DNA of 64,000 nt, from assembly GCA_033032175.1 (NCBI GenBank), contig CM065323.1, positions 10,664,001-10,728,000 of the forward strand, read 5' to 3'. The stretch is from Saturnia japonica. Lineage: Eukaryota > Arthropoda > Insecta > Lepidoptera > Saturniidae. A model generated the notes under the pieces. It was not told the origin of the DNA. It did not search any database and worked only from the letters and a program-made list of their open reading frames with translations. Numbering within the stretch: the stretch's first letter is position 1; every line of letters begins with the position of its first letter. This document shows, in pieces, positions 20,941-31,996 of this stretch. Both the position numbers and the translations under genes were made by a program.

Positions 20941-21769
20941 AGTCCTTCCAGCATTGCATATACGTATTATCACAGACATACATCGAAATATTATACTTCG
21001 GGTAGTAAATGTAACAAACATTGCAACATAACTGTAAGTCGAGAGCACTGAAAACGCACCTCTTGAGATATTAAGGTTAATTAACTGCAAGTACACTAGT
21101 GCTTTATTCTTAGCACCGGTTTCGACATTTTTAGGCGATATTAGCATGTTTTAACCATAGTTATAGATAGGCAACTCGAAAGAGAAAGAGCATAAATAAG
21201 TTTGTTTTACAACGAGAAACGTAAAACCGTGACCAATACAAATCCCGCTTATTTTTGCAAAATCTAAAGTTAAGAGTAATTTAATGTTTAGTAGACGTGT
21301 ACTGCGGAATGTACTTAAATCAACATAATAATACGCACTACTAATAATACTAGCATATTCCGTTTTTGTTGTCATCTTATTAGCTATTGCCGAACAATAC
21401 CATTTTCTAAACACTTGAGTTAGAAGTTTCTACAGTTTCGCCGGCAGAAAATTATTCATAGTAATTTTCTACTTAATGTAATTCCACTTAGGTATGATCA
21501 ACATAACACTGTTTCTTCTTCCAATATTCTCCATCAGCTTTCATCTCACTATTCACATCGTTTTTTACCTTTTTCGGTTTTCCTCTACTCCTACATCTAG
21601 GATTGCTAACTTTAGTGCATGGATTTGCGGGACATTTGCAATCATAATGCAGGACGTGGCTAACAAAAGCGAGACCTAAGTGTTAAAGTATTGGAAAGCG
21701 ATGAATACAATCTTCAGTGCGTTTCTACTCATTGTAGCCCGAAAGTTTAACCGTACTATAAACCGATTG

Positions 21770-21905
21770 CATGGTTGTAGTACTTTTTCTAACGCCCTCC
21801 CTCAAGTTCGAAATTTATCGCAAAGTTGTGTTCCGGCAACTGCACTTGAAAGCCAGTTATTCCACCAGGTTTAGCGTGTTACCATCTAGAGCCACACCAA
21901 AATGC
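21770..21905 (+). repeat. SINE-1 tail fragment
   Basis: ctcaagttcgaaatttatcg, ctgcacttgaaagccagtta, ccaccaggtttagcgtgtta and ctaaaaccta, matching 44650-44835. Confidence 0.55.
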
Positions 21906-22099
21906 TAAAACCTATAACGAATAAAAAAACTGTTACAATTGGCGTACCGCGTACATCATATTCTACGAGAGAGCTTGTCCCGAGATGATTAGCTACCCTA
22001 CCGCAGTTTCATACAGGCTAAAGACTAGTCCTCAAGTTACGTGTAACTGGTGCTATTTATCTCCTTTTTTATAATAGCTCTGCACGTTAACGGAACTGT

Positions 22100-22330
22100 T
22101 CCTGATGGTAAGCACAACACAGTCCAAGCACAACGGCTACCACCGAGAGATGTAAATCCATCGGCGGTCGCCGCTGTTATGCTCTCCTGCATAGATATCT
22201 CTTCACGTTACCCTTAAAGGACCTAATGCCGTAAGGAGGTAACACATTGGCTGGGAGAAGGTTTCACAGCTTCACGGTATGACAAAGGTAAGTCATAGAG
22301 AACTCTTTATACCGTAAAACTGTATAATAT
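22100..22330. repeat. LINE-like relic fragment
   Basis: cggtcgccgctgttatgctc, ggaggtaacacattggctgg, cagcttcacggtatgacaaa; related blocks occur at 5770, 46840-47010 and 57150-57240. No open frame. Confidence 0.4.
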
Positions 22331-22369
22331 TAACTTAACTTACTTTCTCTGATATAATAATTCCTAATC

Positions 22370-22660
22370 TTATCTTATTATATTAAGTGAGCAATTCTTG
22401 TATATATATACAATATCTGGGCGACCTAGCTTTGCTCGGTATCTTAAAAAAAAAAAACACCTATCTAGGTAAACTTGGAATGGAAAACATTATCTGAATA
22501 CAAAGTTTCATCGAAATCGTTGGAGCCGTTTCTGAGTAACCAATTACATATATACAAGAATTGCTCACTTAATATAATAAGATTAGGTACCTATATAGGT
22601 GTTTTTCTTTTTTTGTTTATAAGACACCGGGCACAGCTCGGTCGCCCAGATATTTTCTAC
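22370..22660. mobile_element. element with long inverted arms
   Basis: The arm ttattatattaagtgagcaa...ttcttgtatata near 22376-22400 is repeated inverted at about 22550-22584. Outside the right arm, a second inverted segment (aggtgtttttctttttttg...caccgggcacagctcggtcg) mirrors gcgacctagctttgctcggt...aaaaacacctatctaggt of the interior. This looks like two inverted copies of one short element sharing an arm. A related single copy lies at 56440-56640. Confidence 0.55.
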
Positions 22661-23106
22661 TAATTTGTGGCATGCGTACTGGCGTGTTGTGGCTACGTCA
22701 TGTCATCTAAGAAAATGATAAATAAATACTGTTACAATTTTACTTTCAAATAAACAAAAAATTCTTTTTTTACAAAATGCCTTGTTTTCTTTCCCTATGT
22801 CTAATATCATTGGTTTGGAAAGGGGTCCGCTAGATTTTTTGATTGTTGCTAGTGGTCCGTTACTACAAAAATCTAACTATCAATACCTTATGTTTTAGGT
22901 ATGTCTGAATAGATAATCTGTGGATTATGTTCATAATACAATCTCGTGCGTCGATGAATCGCGGTTGGCGCTTCGCTAATTCAATTCACATTGACATCAA
23001 TTGCAACCAGGCGGTGTGTAGGGCAAGGCTGCTAACAACTAGTCAATACAAGATGATCTACTGGTGCACCAGTTAAACAGATATAAACAACAAGACAACT
23101 GTTAAC

Positions 23107-23340
23107 AAAAAAAAACCAACTTCCATGATTTTGAGGAGTTTTCTTGTGTATCTTCGAAGTTGCAAAAACTTGCAGGTTCAATGCTAATGAAATTAAAATG
23201 GGACCACTCTTGAGCTATCCCCATTCCAACAAAAAAAAAACATCCAAATAGATTTATAAACTAAGAAGTTATGGGCTGAACATCCATAAAAAATATACAT
23301 TCAAATTAAGAACCTTCTCCTTTTTTGCAGTCGGTTAAAA
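23107..23340 (+). repeat. dispersed repeat family A, copy 4
   Basis: aaaaccaacttccatgattt ... gtgtatcttcgaagttg ... accttctccttttttgcagt ... cggttaaaa. One of the better preserved copies. Confidence 0.65.
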
Positions 23341-23844
23341 ACTACCTCAATCCGTGAGTTGACAACTTATTTTTTTTTTCATTATAGCACCATAAAAAAA
23401 TATTTAAATATATTTTTTTATTAAAAAAAAAAATGTCACAAAAACGCGCCATTATGGTCCCGTTCACGTCATCATTCATTTTATACGTGATTTTATATGA
23501 TAAAAGTGACAAATCTGACAACTTACGTAAGAGTCTAACGTTCATGTGTCCTGAATGGTGACGACACGTTTTCTAATTGGCGTTTACATAAATAAATAAA
23601 CAATTACTTTTTCCAAATTTGTATTGTTTTAGGCTTTTTATCTATATAACAATATTACTCAATAATTTTATTTAAATTTTAAACATACAGTCAACTTGCA
23701 AATTCCCGATGTTAAAATTCGCTCGCCGTGACCGCTATCATGGGTCAAACGTGGTTGGGTAAACGGTTGCCTCGTGACAAGGACAAATATTTATGTAATT
23801 TCTAGCTTACGTCAGTCATTATTGCCACTATCGCCATTTGAAGC

Positions 23845-23985
23845 GACGATGACCCAATGGTAGAGTGCCCGGACACCACGTTGAGGTATGTGGGTTTCAA
23901 TCTTACAATGATCCTGAGCTTCCTGTGAAGGAAAACCACGTGATGAAACCGTAACATGATTGTAGCCAATAGCCGACTAACTAGC
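23845..23985 (+). repeat. SINE-1 head fragment
   Basis: cccaatggtagagtgcccgg (A-box-like), gtgggtttcaatc (degenerate B box), cctgagcttcctgtgaagga and ccacgtgatgaaaccgtaac, parallel to 44530-44640. Confidence 0.5.
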
Positions 23986-23989
23986 TACC

Positions 23990-24260
23990 ACCATCAAATT
24001 TTTTTTAATACAACTAATGTGGCAAACAAGCATACAACCCGCCTGATCGTAAACGGCTCCCGTAGCCTATGGACGCTTTGGACCCATGGTGGGTGTTTGT
24101 TACCAATGCGTTGTCGATTGAATCCCTTTTTTCCAAGGAGTTCTGGAATAACTGGGTTATTTGGCTGTGGTCTTCTGTAGGGTGGAGGTATTCTACCAGT
24201 TGGACTGCCAAGTAGAAGGAAATCTCCAAGGAAATTTCTCTGTGCCTCTACCTCTCTTAA
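23990..24260 (+). repeat. dispersed repeat family D, copy 3
   Basis: Opposite orientation to the copies at 1890 and 60237: gtggcaaacaagcatacaac, ccgtagcctatggacgcttt, ggtggaggtattctaccagt. The minus strand is open for 98 codons here, but the frame is broken in the other copies. Confidence 0.6.
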
Positions 24261-24317
24261 TAACGCACGTAAACATACAATTGTCCTCACATATATGTAA
24301 CACTACATCAGGACAAT

Positions 24318-24324
24318 TTCAAAC

Positions 24325-24362
<38 letters not shown>
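24318..24362. repeat. A-run followed by (TA)n microsatellite
   Basis: About 17 A followed by about 10 TA units. Confidence 0.9.
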
Positions 24363-24363
<1 letters not shown>

Positions 24364-24546
24364 AATGTTGATTATTGAACAAAATTATTATTTATTTAAC
24401 AAAAAATTAAATTCAACGTGAAACCGTTGACATACAAAGAACGTCGAAAGTCAATCTCGCTTGCTAAAAACCCTTTTGTTTTTGGTGTTTAACTAACTTC
24501 CAACGAGCGTACTAATAAGTATAACAAACATTCGCTTTTTATAACC

Positions 24547-24626
24547 TCCAAGTTCGGTGAAGCTGTAAAAGCCGCAGCGGCTTCAGGGCCCCTAAGGCTA
24601 ACAGTGTAGTCAGATCTAAAAAAAAA
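24547..24626 (+). mobile_element. short truncated copy of the Jockey 3' terminus
   Basis: About 70 nt nearly identical to the last bases of the Jockey element at 37790-37858 (GGTGAAGCTGTAAAAGCCGC, GGGCCCCTAAGGCTAACAG) followed by an A-run. A dead-on-arrival 5' truncation from target-primed reverse transcription. Confidence 0.8.
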
Positions 24627-24654
24627 TAGCTTTTTATAATGATGTTTTTTCAAT

Positions 24655-25173
24655 CATATAAACAATTAATAAAATTGAAGTGTCTGTTTATAATGTAAAA
24701 ATAACAGATTTTACTAAATGTATATGAAAGAATATACGATACCTAAACAAAACTCATTATTTAAATTTTTGTTTGTCTGTCTGTATGTCTGTTTGTTCCG
24801 GGTAATCTCCGAAACGGTTGGGCCGATTTTAACGGGACTTTCATTGATAGATAGCTGATTTTATAGGGAGTAACTGAGGCTACTTTAAAAAAAAATAGGG
24901 TTCCACACAAATAAAAAAAAACTGGTCATGGTGAATCAATTCGGGAGCTTAAATGGCTTAAGCTGAGTAAACCATAAGAAATATTTCAAATTAATATATT
25001 ATATAATTGTAGACATTAAAAAGATATACAAAAAAGTCAGCGAGAGTATATATCCATCTTCTAAGGAACATCCACAATAAGTATTTTTATCTTTAAAATA
25101 GCTGGGAGCGGGGGAGCTAGATTCGCGCGGGCATTCTGTAGTCCACGTGAGCGAAGCCACGGAGACATCTAGT
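24655..25173 (+). mobile_element. Helitron-like non-autonomous element, copy 2 (best preserved)
   Basis: Starts caattaataaaattgaagtg; contains ctccgaaacggttgggccga, aactggtcatggtgaatcaa, ggaacatccacaataagtat and cacgtgagcgaagcc; ends catctagt at 25173. No transposase. CTAG(T) ends with a GC hairpin-prone block just inside are typical of Helitron 3' ends; the assignment is by that feature only. Confidence 0.55.
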
Positions 25174-25465
25174 TTATTATAATAATTAGATATGCATATT
25201 CGATACATGTACATGTAGGTACCGATGAATATACATATATGTATAAAATACTTATTTAGATAAAAATCTTACGTTTCAGTGATCGTGTAATTTCTTAACG
25301 ACCTGACTGATTAGGCTCATATTTAAATAATATAAAACAATAACAAGGCGATGGTTCATAGTTATGTTAGGGTGTGATAGGTGGCGCTGTAAAGGGCAGA
25401 ACAACGTCTGCTAGGCTAAGGCTAAAACTGTTTTGAAAACGGCAAATATACGTTATTTATTACTG

Positions 25466-25537
25466 TCCTCGGTAGTATAGTGGTAAGTATCCCCGCCTGT
25501 CACGCGGGAGACCGGGGTTCGATTCCCCGCCGGGGAG
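25466..25537 (+). tRNA. tRNA-Asp (anticodon GTC)
   Basis: Same 72-nt sequence as the gene at 14353-14424, opposite orientation. A T6 terminator begins at about 25540. Flanking sequence is not shared with the other copy beyond the mature tRNA. Confidence 0.95.
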
Positions 25538-25545
25538 ACTTTTTT

Positions 25546-26510
25546 GTGATTGATTACTTATTGTTATTTTTATAGTATAGTTAAGATACATTAACTTATT
25601 ATAGCATATTTACGATATAATAATTGAAAAATATAAGTGTTATTACAGATATATGTATTGTATTTGATATATGTATGTAGTTCAATTTTATTGAAACAAA
25701 TACGTACTTATTACCCACAGAATTATGAATTCGGTGTAGTACAGCGAGCGAGCGGACTCTGTTACTCTATGTTATTAATTACCATCATATTCTGCTGAAA
25801 TTTGACACTATAACTGGTATTCCCTTTTTAATTTTTTATTCCGAGCTGCTGGTGAAATATTATATAATTAAAATTCTAACTAACAAAATATAACATAGTC
25901 GATGCGTGGTACAATATTATATGTAGTAATTATTTATTTTGTTATGTTAAGAGCCGTAGAAACGACCTCGTTTACAATCAATGTCTTGATCAAAAATACC
26001 GATTTGTAATGTATCGTACGCAATACAAAAACAGTTTTATAACTTCATAAGCCTTATACAATAATGACCTAACAATTACGCAACACTTCTTGGGTACAAA
26101 CTATATATTTCGCAACACTTCAAAGATACATTACGCTCTAAATTATTTTCTATTTGCCAATTTTATTATGACCTCAGCCGTTCCAAATTATTGGACGATA
26201 AATTGTTGATTTCGACAGATGGTAAATTCAGACTGTTCAGCCCAGCTAAGCGGTGATAGTTGGAGCCGATATATCTGTCTATATAAATAGTGTAATAAAG
26301 ATTTGCCGTTGTACGATTTGGAGTTGGATACGTTTGATCAGATTGAGTAGGTACATTGATTACAAGGGCCTATTTTTTTATAATTCGCTTTCTTCTTGTT
26401 CTTTATCCTAACCTCGCAAGTAATCCTGGCTATTGCACACCATTACTGTCATTATCAAGTGGGTAATTATATCGTGTTACAGATTTCATGGTGATTATTT
26501 CAGTTTTATA
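25546..26510. other. AT-rich stretch, no gene seen
   Basis: No ORF with a recognisable domain, no clear repeat family beyond scattered A/T runs. Confidence 0.45.
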
Positions 26511-26514
26511 ATAC

Positions 26515-26695
26515 ACCTCAGATATTTGGTCCATATCTAAAAAAAAAATATCATTATATCCTCATTTAATAAAAAGTTATTAAAGTTTTAAGAAACTAAG
26601 TATGATTTTTATGAGCATTACGCGTTCAGCGATGTGTTTTCTTGCTGTGTGATTATAAGTATAGATTAACGCGAACGAAGTCGCGGGAGTAGTAT
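26515..26695 (+). mobile_element. second Helitron-like family, copy 2
   Basis: aataaaaagttattaaagtt, atgatttttatgagcattac, gcgttcagcgatgtg and gcgaacgaagtcgcgggag. Confidence 0.4.
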
Positions 26696-28149
26696 AGTAT
26701 AAATAAGGTTAGTATATGATAAAAAGAGAAAGGATTGCCTTTTACAATACACTTCACATAGGTACGCAAAACACCACCAATATTACGTAGTATAAGGTCA
26801 AAAACCTAGGATAATAAATTAGAAATAAGAACCACACCATGTCACTTCAAGATCCCGCCAAAAACTCGACGCGTCAGTCGTCTTTCGATCAACGCGTGTT
26901 TTTATTACTTTGTTCTAGGGGTACAGTCGGAAACAAAAACGCCTGGTTCATCACGGAGAAAATATTTCACCTAATCAGAGTAGTTGTGGTTGATAATGCG
27001 TCGTACCACAATGATTAAAACATTAAAACACAAATTTTAATTTTAAAAACTCGTTATTTGTTATTTCTAGTGGTAGCGATACGGAATAATGTGTTCAATA
27101 AATATGTATTTACTTAATTGAGCTGTAAATAAAATAGCTGTTAGAATTTTCTTGTGTACTTGATTGTACCTCTTGACACGCACAGGTAGTCACTGTATAG
27201 ACACGCTTTACGCACTCATAGGGCCGCGCGCATAAATGAATTGAACTGTCTATACAACAATACTCGATAGTCGATACCTCCGTCGCGTCGCGTCGATAGG
27301 TTACACGGGTCAGTTGGAGTACTTGAGGTTGGAGCTTTAAGCTAGCCACGCAGCGCGGTGCGAAGAACCCGTAATGCGTTATTACTTAGTTAATAAATCG
27401 TAGTTTCTTAAAACTTTAATTTTTTTTTGCTAAGGACCATGTATCTAAGGAGTAAAACATTGATCAAAATCTATGCGAGTGGTTTTTGCGTGATACGCGT
27501 ACAACAGCGAACCTCAATAATTTTATTTCGTTAGAAGATATATCACATAGTTGTTTATTGTCACAATATATTTTGAACTAAGTGAGTGGTACCCATCGAA
27601 ACAAATACATGGCGCCACGGTGCCAAATTGTAGCGTCTTGTGTTGCTTTTGAACACGTTTCAATTTACAACTTGACTTGCAACTTTTTTTGTTTAAATTG
27701 TTTAAAGAAAAAAATATTTATTTATAGTTCTAAGATAATGCAATTTAATATTCAATGAACTATAAATTAATAATTCAACAAGCTTATAACAACTGTCGGT
27801 TTGACTAATTTTCATTAAAATTCATTCAGTTTTTTGTCTTTAAAGTTTTAGCGGTTGGCTGTGGGGAAACTAATTACTATGAAGTGAATCTGCCGGAATA
27901 TACCTATAGGTCCTTGGCGACAAACTTACGATGAGTAAATTCGCAATCACACCTATAAGAACAATAAGATTATTACAAATGTTTATTTAAACTAGCGGTC
28001 GCCCAATGATCGAAATTCGACCAGCGACTTTTTAATCATAGACTATTTTCTGTTTGACATTTGCAGTATGAACCTAAACAATGAATATTATATCACTTGC
28101 TGTCACTTTTCATTGAGTGACAATGTCAATATTTTGGGGGTTAGGTTAG
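26696..28149. other. no gene seen; two GC-richer patches
   Basis: Patches at 26870-26945 and 27170-27365 (cgcgtcgcgtcgatagg) are richer in CG words and contain TCAGT initiator-like words (about 26875 and 27309) but lack TATA or a coding exon. The minus-strand frame 27110-27349 has no recognisable domain. Confidence 0.4.
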
Positions 28150-28161
28150 GATTCGCAGTAT

Positions 28162-29065
28162 TGGGGCACTATTTTTGGAACTTCCTCGTGGTATGCCCCG
28201 GAGTGACGTCCTTATGACTGGCGGCCAATACCAGACCGACGGCGTCCCTCCTCTTTACCCCTCTGCTGATCAGAGGGGACAGGGGATGGGGCAAGAGTGG
28301 ACCTGCTTCAGCTCGTCCACTATGGACGGACTCGTCGTAGACGGCGGAGGAGGAAGAAAACCTCCTTAAAAAATTGAGAGAATACAACCTCTATAAAAAA
28401 TCGCTGACGGCAGTGGAGAAAACCACCTTAAAAAATTACCGAGGAAGACAACCTCGTTAAAAAATTACTCGAGGGAGGTGGAGAAAACCACTATAAAAAA
28501 TCAAAGACTAGCAATAAAATGAGACCACTTAAAAAAATTAACAGAGGGTTGAGGATGAGCACCTCGTTAAAAATCAAAGCCGGATTGTCGACGACGGAAG
28601 GGAGCTCATTGACGGCAGAGGAGAAAACCTCGGTAAAAAGTCATAGCCGAAATAGCGGGGGCGGGGGTGCGTTCATTCACCTCCTTGGCCCCCGCCATAT
28701 GCCAAAACATGATGGCAGAGGCTGAGGAGAAAACCTCTATAAAAACCCAACGCCGGATGGTTAGGGGGCGGGGGTGTTTCATCCGCCTCCTTCTCCTGCT
28801 AGGCCGAACCAAGGGGAGATGGGTCGGGAGGCCTGTCTTCCCATTGCACTAGTTCGGCGGACGGAGAGACAGTTCCGTTGCACCGGACTGTCTCCGTCAG
28901 TGGGCGGCCCTACCGGGCCTTGCCGCCGCCCGGGGCGACGCGGTAGTATGCTACCTGCAGGTCACCGGTGCACCGTGGAGTTTTAGTGAGTAGGAGACTC
29001 ACATAACCACTCGTCCTCCCGAGCGGGTGTGTACCCATGATGAGTTTCTCCACATAAAAAAATGT
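28162..29065 (+). mobile_element. GC-rich retroposon-like insertion with hairpin array, unclassified
   Basis: Bounded by a perfect 12-bp direct repeat GATTCGCAGTAT (28150-28161 and 29066-29077), as expected for a retroposon target duplication. Much more GC-rich than its surroundings. From about 28349 to 28737 it holds roughly eight small hairpins of type GAGG-(A/G-rich loop)-CCTC, each followed by TAAAAAA-type linkers. Larger hairpins follow at 28860-28898 and about 28990-29053. It ends CATAAAAAAATGT rather than in a long poly-A. No convincing ORF: the frames open here are short and carry no domain. It could be a 5'-truncated LINE with a structured 3' UTR or a non-autonomous element. Orientation is assigned from the A-rich right end. 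Confidence 0.65.
28349..28737 (+). repeat. ladder of ~8 GAGG/CCTC hairpin units
   Basis: Hairpin stems at about 28349-28365 (GGAGG/CCTCC), 28377-28392, 28413-28426 (GTGG/CCAC), 28441-28455, 28478-28491, 28551-28565, 28618-28631 and 28724-28737, mostly with loops like AGAAAA. Each is followed by TTAAAAAATT, TATAAAAAATC, GGTAAAAAGTC or a close variant. Two stems (GTGG/CCAC) differ from the rest at paired positions, i.e. changes that preserve pairing. Confidence 0.7.
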
Positions 29066-29289
29066 GATTCGCAGTATCAATTTATTTAATTTAAATTAGT
29101 AAAGATATTATAGATATTGTAGCTTTCTACACTCCTTCTCCATATAAATTCTAACCATGCCAAATCTCACAATCTTCCGTGCATGCAATACGCCTAAAAA
29201 GGGATACAAAGTTTTTGCTTCACGTATTAATATAATGATTATTCATTTTGTAAATCGACATAAAGTTGCCAGTTTATTAGTTTTTTACC

Positions 29290-29575
29290 GGATATATTTC
29301 CCTTCCATTATGGGACGAAAAAAGACACGGCGAATCGTCTTCGATATATTATTATTATCGTTGTTATTCGAAAGCGTTTTGCCTGCACATTTATCATTCG
29401 CCCCGTTAAAGAGTGGAACTCTTTGCCGGAGTTTGTGTTTGCTGATAATTACAATCTGGGTATCTTCAAGTCACGAGTGAATAGGCGCCTTGTAGGCAAG
29501 CCTGCTCCATTGTAAACCACATCATCACTTACGATCAGGCGAAGTAGTGGTCGTACTATCTATAGTAAAAAAACC
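29290..29575 (+). mobile_element. 3' end of a LINE (5'-truncated relic)
   Basis: One frame reads EWNSLPEFVFADNYNLGIFK then SRVNRRLVGKPAPL-stop (29412-29514), a C-terminal tail of a type seen in LINE ORF2 proteins (WNxLP...FK..VNRxL). The following 3' sequence (cacttacgatcaggcgaagt...) resembles the 3' tail of the SINEs at 44518 and 48188. The family (CR1/Jockey group) is tentative. Confidence 0.55.
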
Positions 29576-30184
29576 GTTTGTGGTACCAATTGTTTTTTAA
29601 TGTATTTGATGTGTATCCGTCTTATTTTAGCTTAAAATTTAAAAACAAAATTAAATTATTAGATAGAGTATACAAATGTTACGAAACTCAATGTCAGGCG
29701 GGTACCAGGTGAGAGGCGCCATTATTTATCAGTTCTGGTAAAAAATTAAATAAATCCATATTTTTTTCAAAAAAAAAAAAAAACGATAACCAAGACCATG
29801 CTTTTTAGTATTCTGATAATAAATTTCTTAATTTCGCTTATTTTTTAATCATAATAGAATCTTAAATTAATAATGACATTTATCGTAACACAAATCATAC
29901 AATAAAAATTAATCTCGAGACGAGACAATCCACAAGATAATGATCGTTTTTACTATTTGTTTATAAAAAAACTCTATTTAAATTTTGGTAGGTATTGCAT
30001 GCAACAGAAACAATCAATTCCAATAACAAATAATTAATAATTCCGTTTGCGTGTTAATTATGTTTACATTCTGGTTGTTAGTTGTTAACCAATTTTCTGT
30101 TTTTATATCTTTATATATTCTGTTATATTATGTTAATAAATTGTTGTCTCGTTTGGAATATCTTTTGTGATATTTACCTAAACT

Positions 30185-30495
30185 TTTACATTAATAAAAT
30201 TAAAGAGTCTATTAGTAATGTCAAAATAACAGTTTTTTTTTTACTAAAGGCTCTATCAGTAAGTGTATACAGTACTCATAACAAACAATCAATTTTTAAA
30301 CATTTTGTCTGTCTGTCCTCTTTGTTCGGGGTAATCTTCGAAACGGTTGAACCGATTTTGACGGGACATTCACTGGGAAATAGCTGTTGTTTAAATTAGT
30401 TCCGCGAAAAAAAACGCTGTGAACGCAAACGTGAGTGGAAGCATGTTCGTCATAATACCGACATTCACGTGAGCGGCGGCGCGGGCACAGCTAGT
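30185..30495 (+). mobile_element. Helitron-like element, copy 3 (internally deleted)
   Basis: acattaataaaattaaagag at the 5' side, cttcgaaacggttgaaccga and tgacgggacattcactggga inside, and a clean 3' end ggcgcgggcacagctagt at 30495. Confidence 0.55.
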
Positions 30496-31350
30496 ATATT
30501 TATAATTAAATTAAATGTTTTAATTTTCATTTATTTATAGAGTTTGAGAAAAAAAATTCGTGATTGCATATAATATAGAGTACATTATGACTCAATGGAT
30601 AAATTTTTTTTTTGTACATTTACGTACCGTTTATAGTTAGTGCAGTTATTATTATTTTTAGTGAGTGTACTGATAGGGAATCTCTTCGCAACATTACTGT
30701 TATTCGCGTAATGTTCCACCCTAAAATGAAAGCCGTTTTGACAAAACAATAAAACCATTGAGGTTAAAAAATAAAATAAAACGTAATATCTTCGAAACTA
30801 TCGTCGCGTCAGCTAAATTAGTCTATACAATACGGCATTAAATAAAAACTGTAATTAAATAGAAATATCACCTTATAAATTTCAACGTGATTTCATAGAC
30901 ACCAAAAATGCCAAAACAAATTGCCATATCAGATTTAAAACTCTGCGTTTTAATGGCTTGTGTTATTGTGTATCATCTTACAAATATGGAATACAAAACT
31001 ATAGTCAGTCATTTTATGAATTCATAGGGTTGTCTCGTTTCATTTTTATTTAAATTTATTTTCGTAAATTATTTGGTGCATCTCTTCTCCTCTTTGAATG
31101 GCTTCTAATTGGAATAAACATTTGCAAAGGTATTTTAATATATCGTAAAAGCTTATGCAGAAGAACTCATAATAATATATTACTGTATTCACTAATAATT
31201 AATTTGAAATAATATAATATCATGGACATAAATTGAAATACTAACATTTTCTTCTTTTTTTTTTAAATTATCTGACGTTAAGTTATCATAGCCGTAGTAA
31301 GCCGAGCCGAGCGATTGCGCGTAATATTAACTATTAATAAATTGTGTATG
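30496..31350. other. AT-rich stretch, no gene seen
   Basis: Only short runs and frames without domains. Confidence 0.45.
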
Positions 31351-31989
31351 TAGGGAGAAGTGGGGTACTTTGATACAAGGGGCACATTGATACACCAACA
31401 ATATCTCAATATTAACAAATGCTATCAGTGATTCAACAAAACTAAAAGCTGTATATAAATGTTTCAGCACCACAGCTGTATCCACGCTGACCGCTTGTTA
31501 ACCGTTGGCGTTTGAACAGAGAAGGTATGTTTTAGTGCGCTCAATTAAAAAATACTTAAGTATGTAAAAGTCCTTGTCTGCTGTTTTATATGATATCATT
31601 AAGATTTAAATTTGCCAAAAGTTAGTTAATCTATTCAATAGTAATATTTTCGATAGTTATATACCTAGGTTTATTTTGTTTTTCAAAAAAGTCTGCTGGG
31701 GCAAATTTATACATTAATATACGGGGTCAATTATGTCCAAGTAAACGATACGAATAAATTTAGTAAATACACAAGAAGTATTCTTTGTACTAGTATATTT
31801 AATGAAGCTGTTGAAAACTGTGGAGAAAATTAAACATTCCCAACTGAAACTGTCCCTATATCTAAAGAAAAAACCTAGATCTAATAAGTTGTTCCCGTTG
31901 TGGACGAATAGTCAAACGTTGATTTTGCAGATATAACTGTAATACCTGTGGTTTTGCAGAGGAGTTCCGATTTGGTCTTGATCGCGAAC

Positions 31990-31996
31990 GGACGTG
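31990..31996 (+). promoter_or_regulatory. DPE-like motif of the Jockey element internal promoter
   Basis: GGACGTG at +30 to +36 from the deduced 5' end, matching RGWCGTG described for downstream promoter elements of Drosophila non-LTR elements. Such internal promoters let full-length RNA start at nucleotide 1 of the element. Confidence 0.5.

Noticed and set aside
23994..24290. Minus-strand ORF of 98 codons, proline-rich
   Set aside because: Part of repeat family D; the frame is not preserved in the copies at 1890 and 60237.
27110..27349. Minus-strand ORF of 79 codons with several Cys
   Set aside because: Cys spacing fits no family I recognise and there is no splice or promoter support.
28175..28986. 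Several 60-70 codon ORFs in the GC-rich insertion
   Set aside because: Open mainly because of GC-richness and hairpin repeats; short, overlapping on both strands and without domains.
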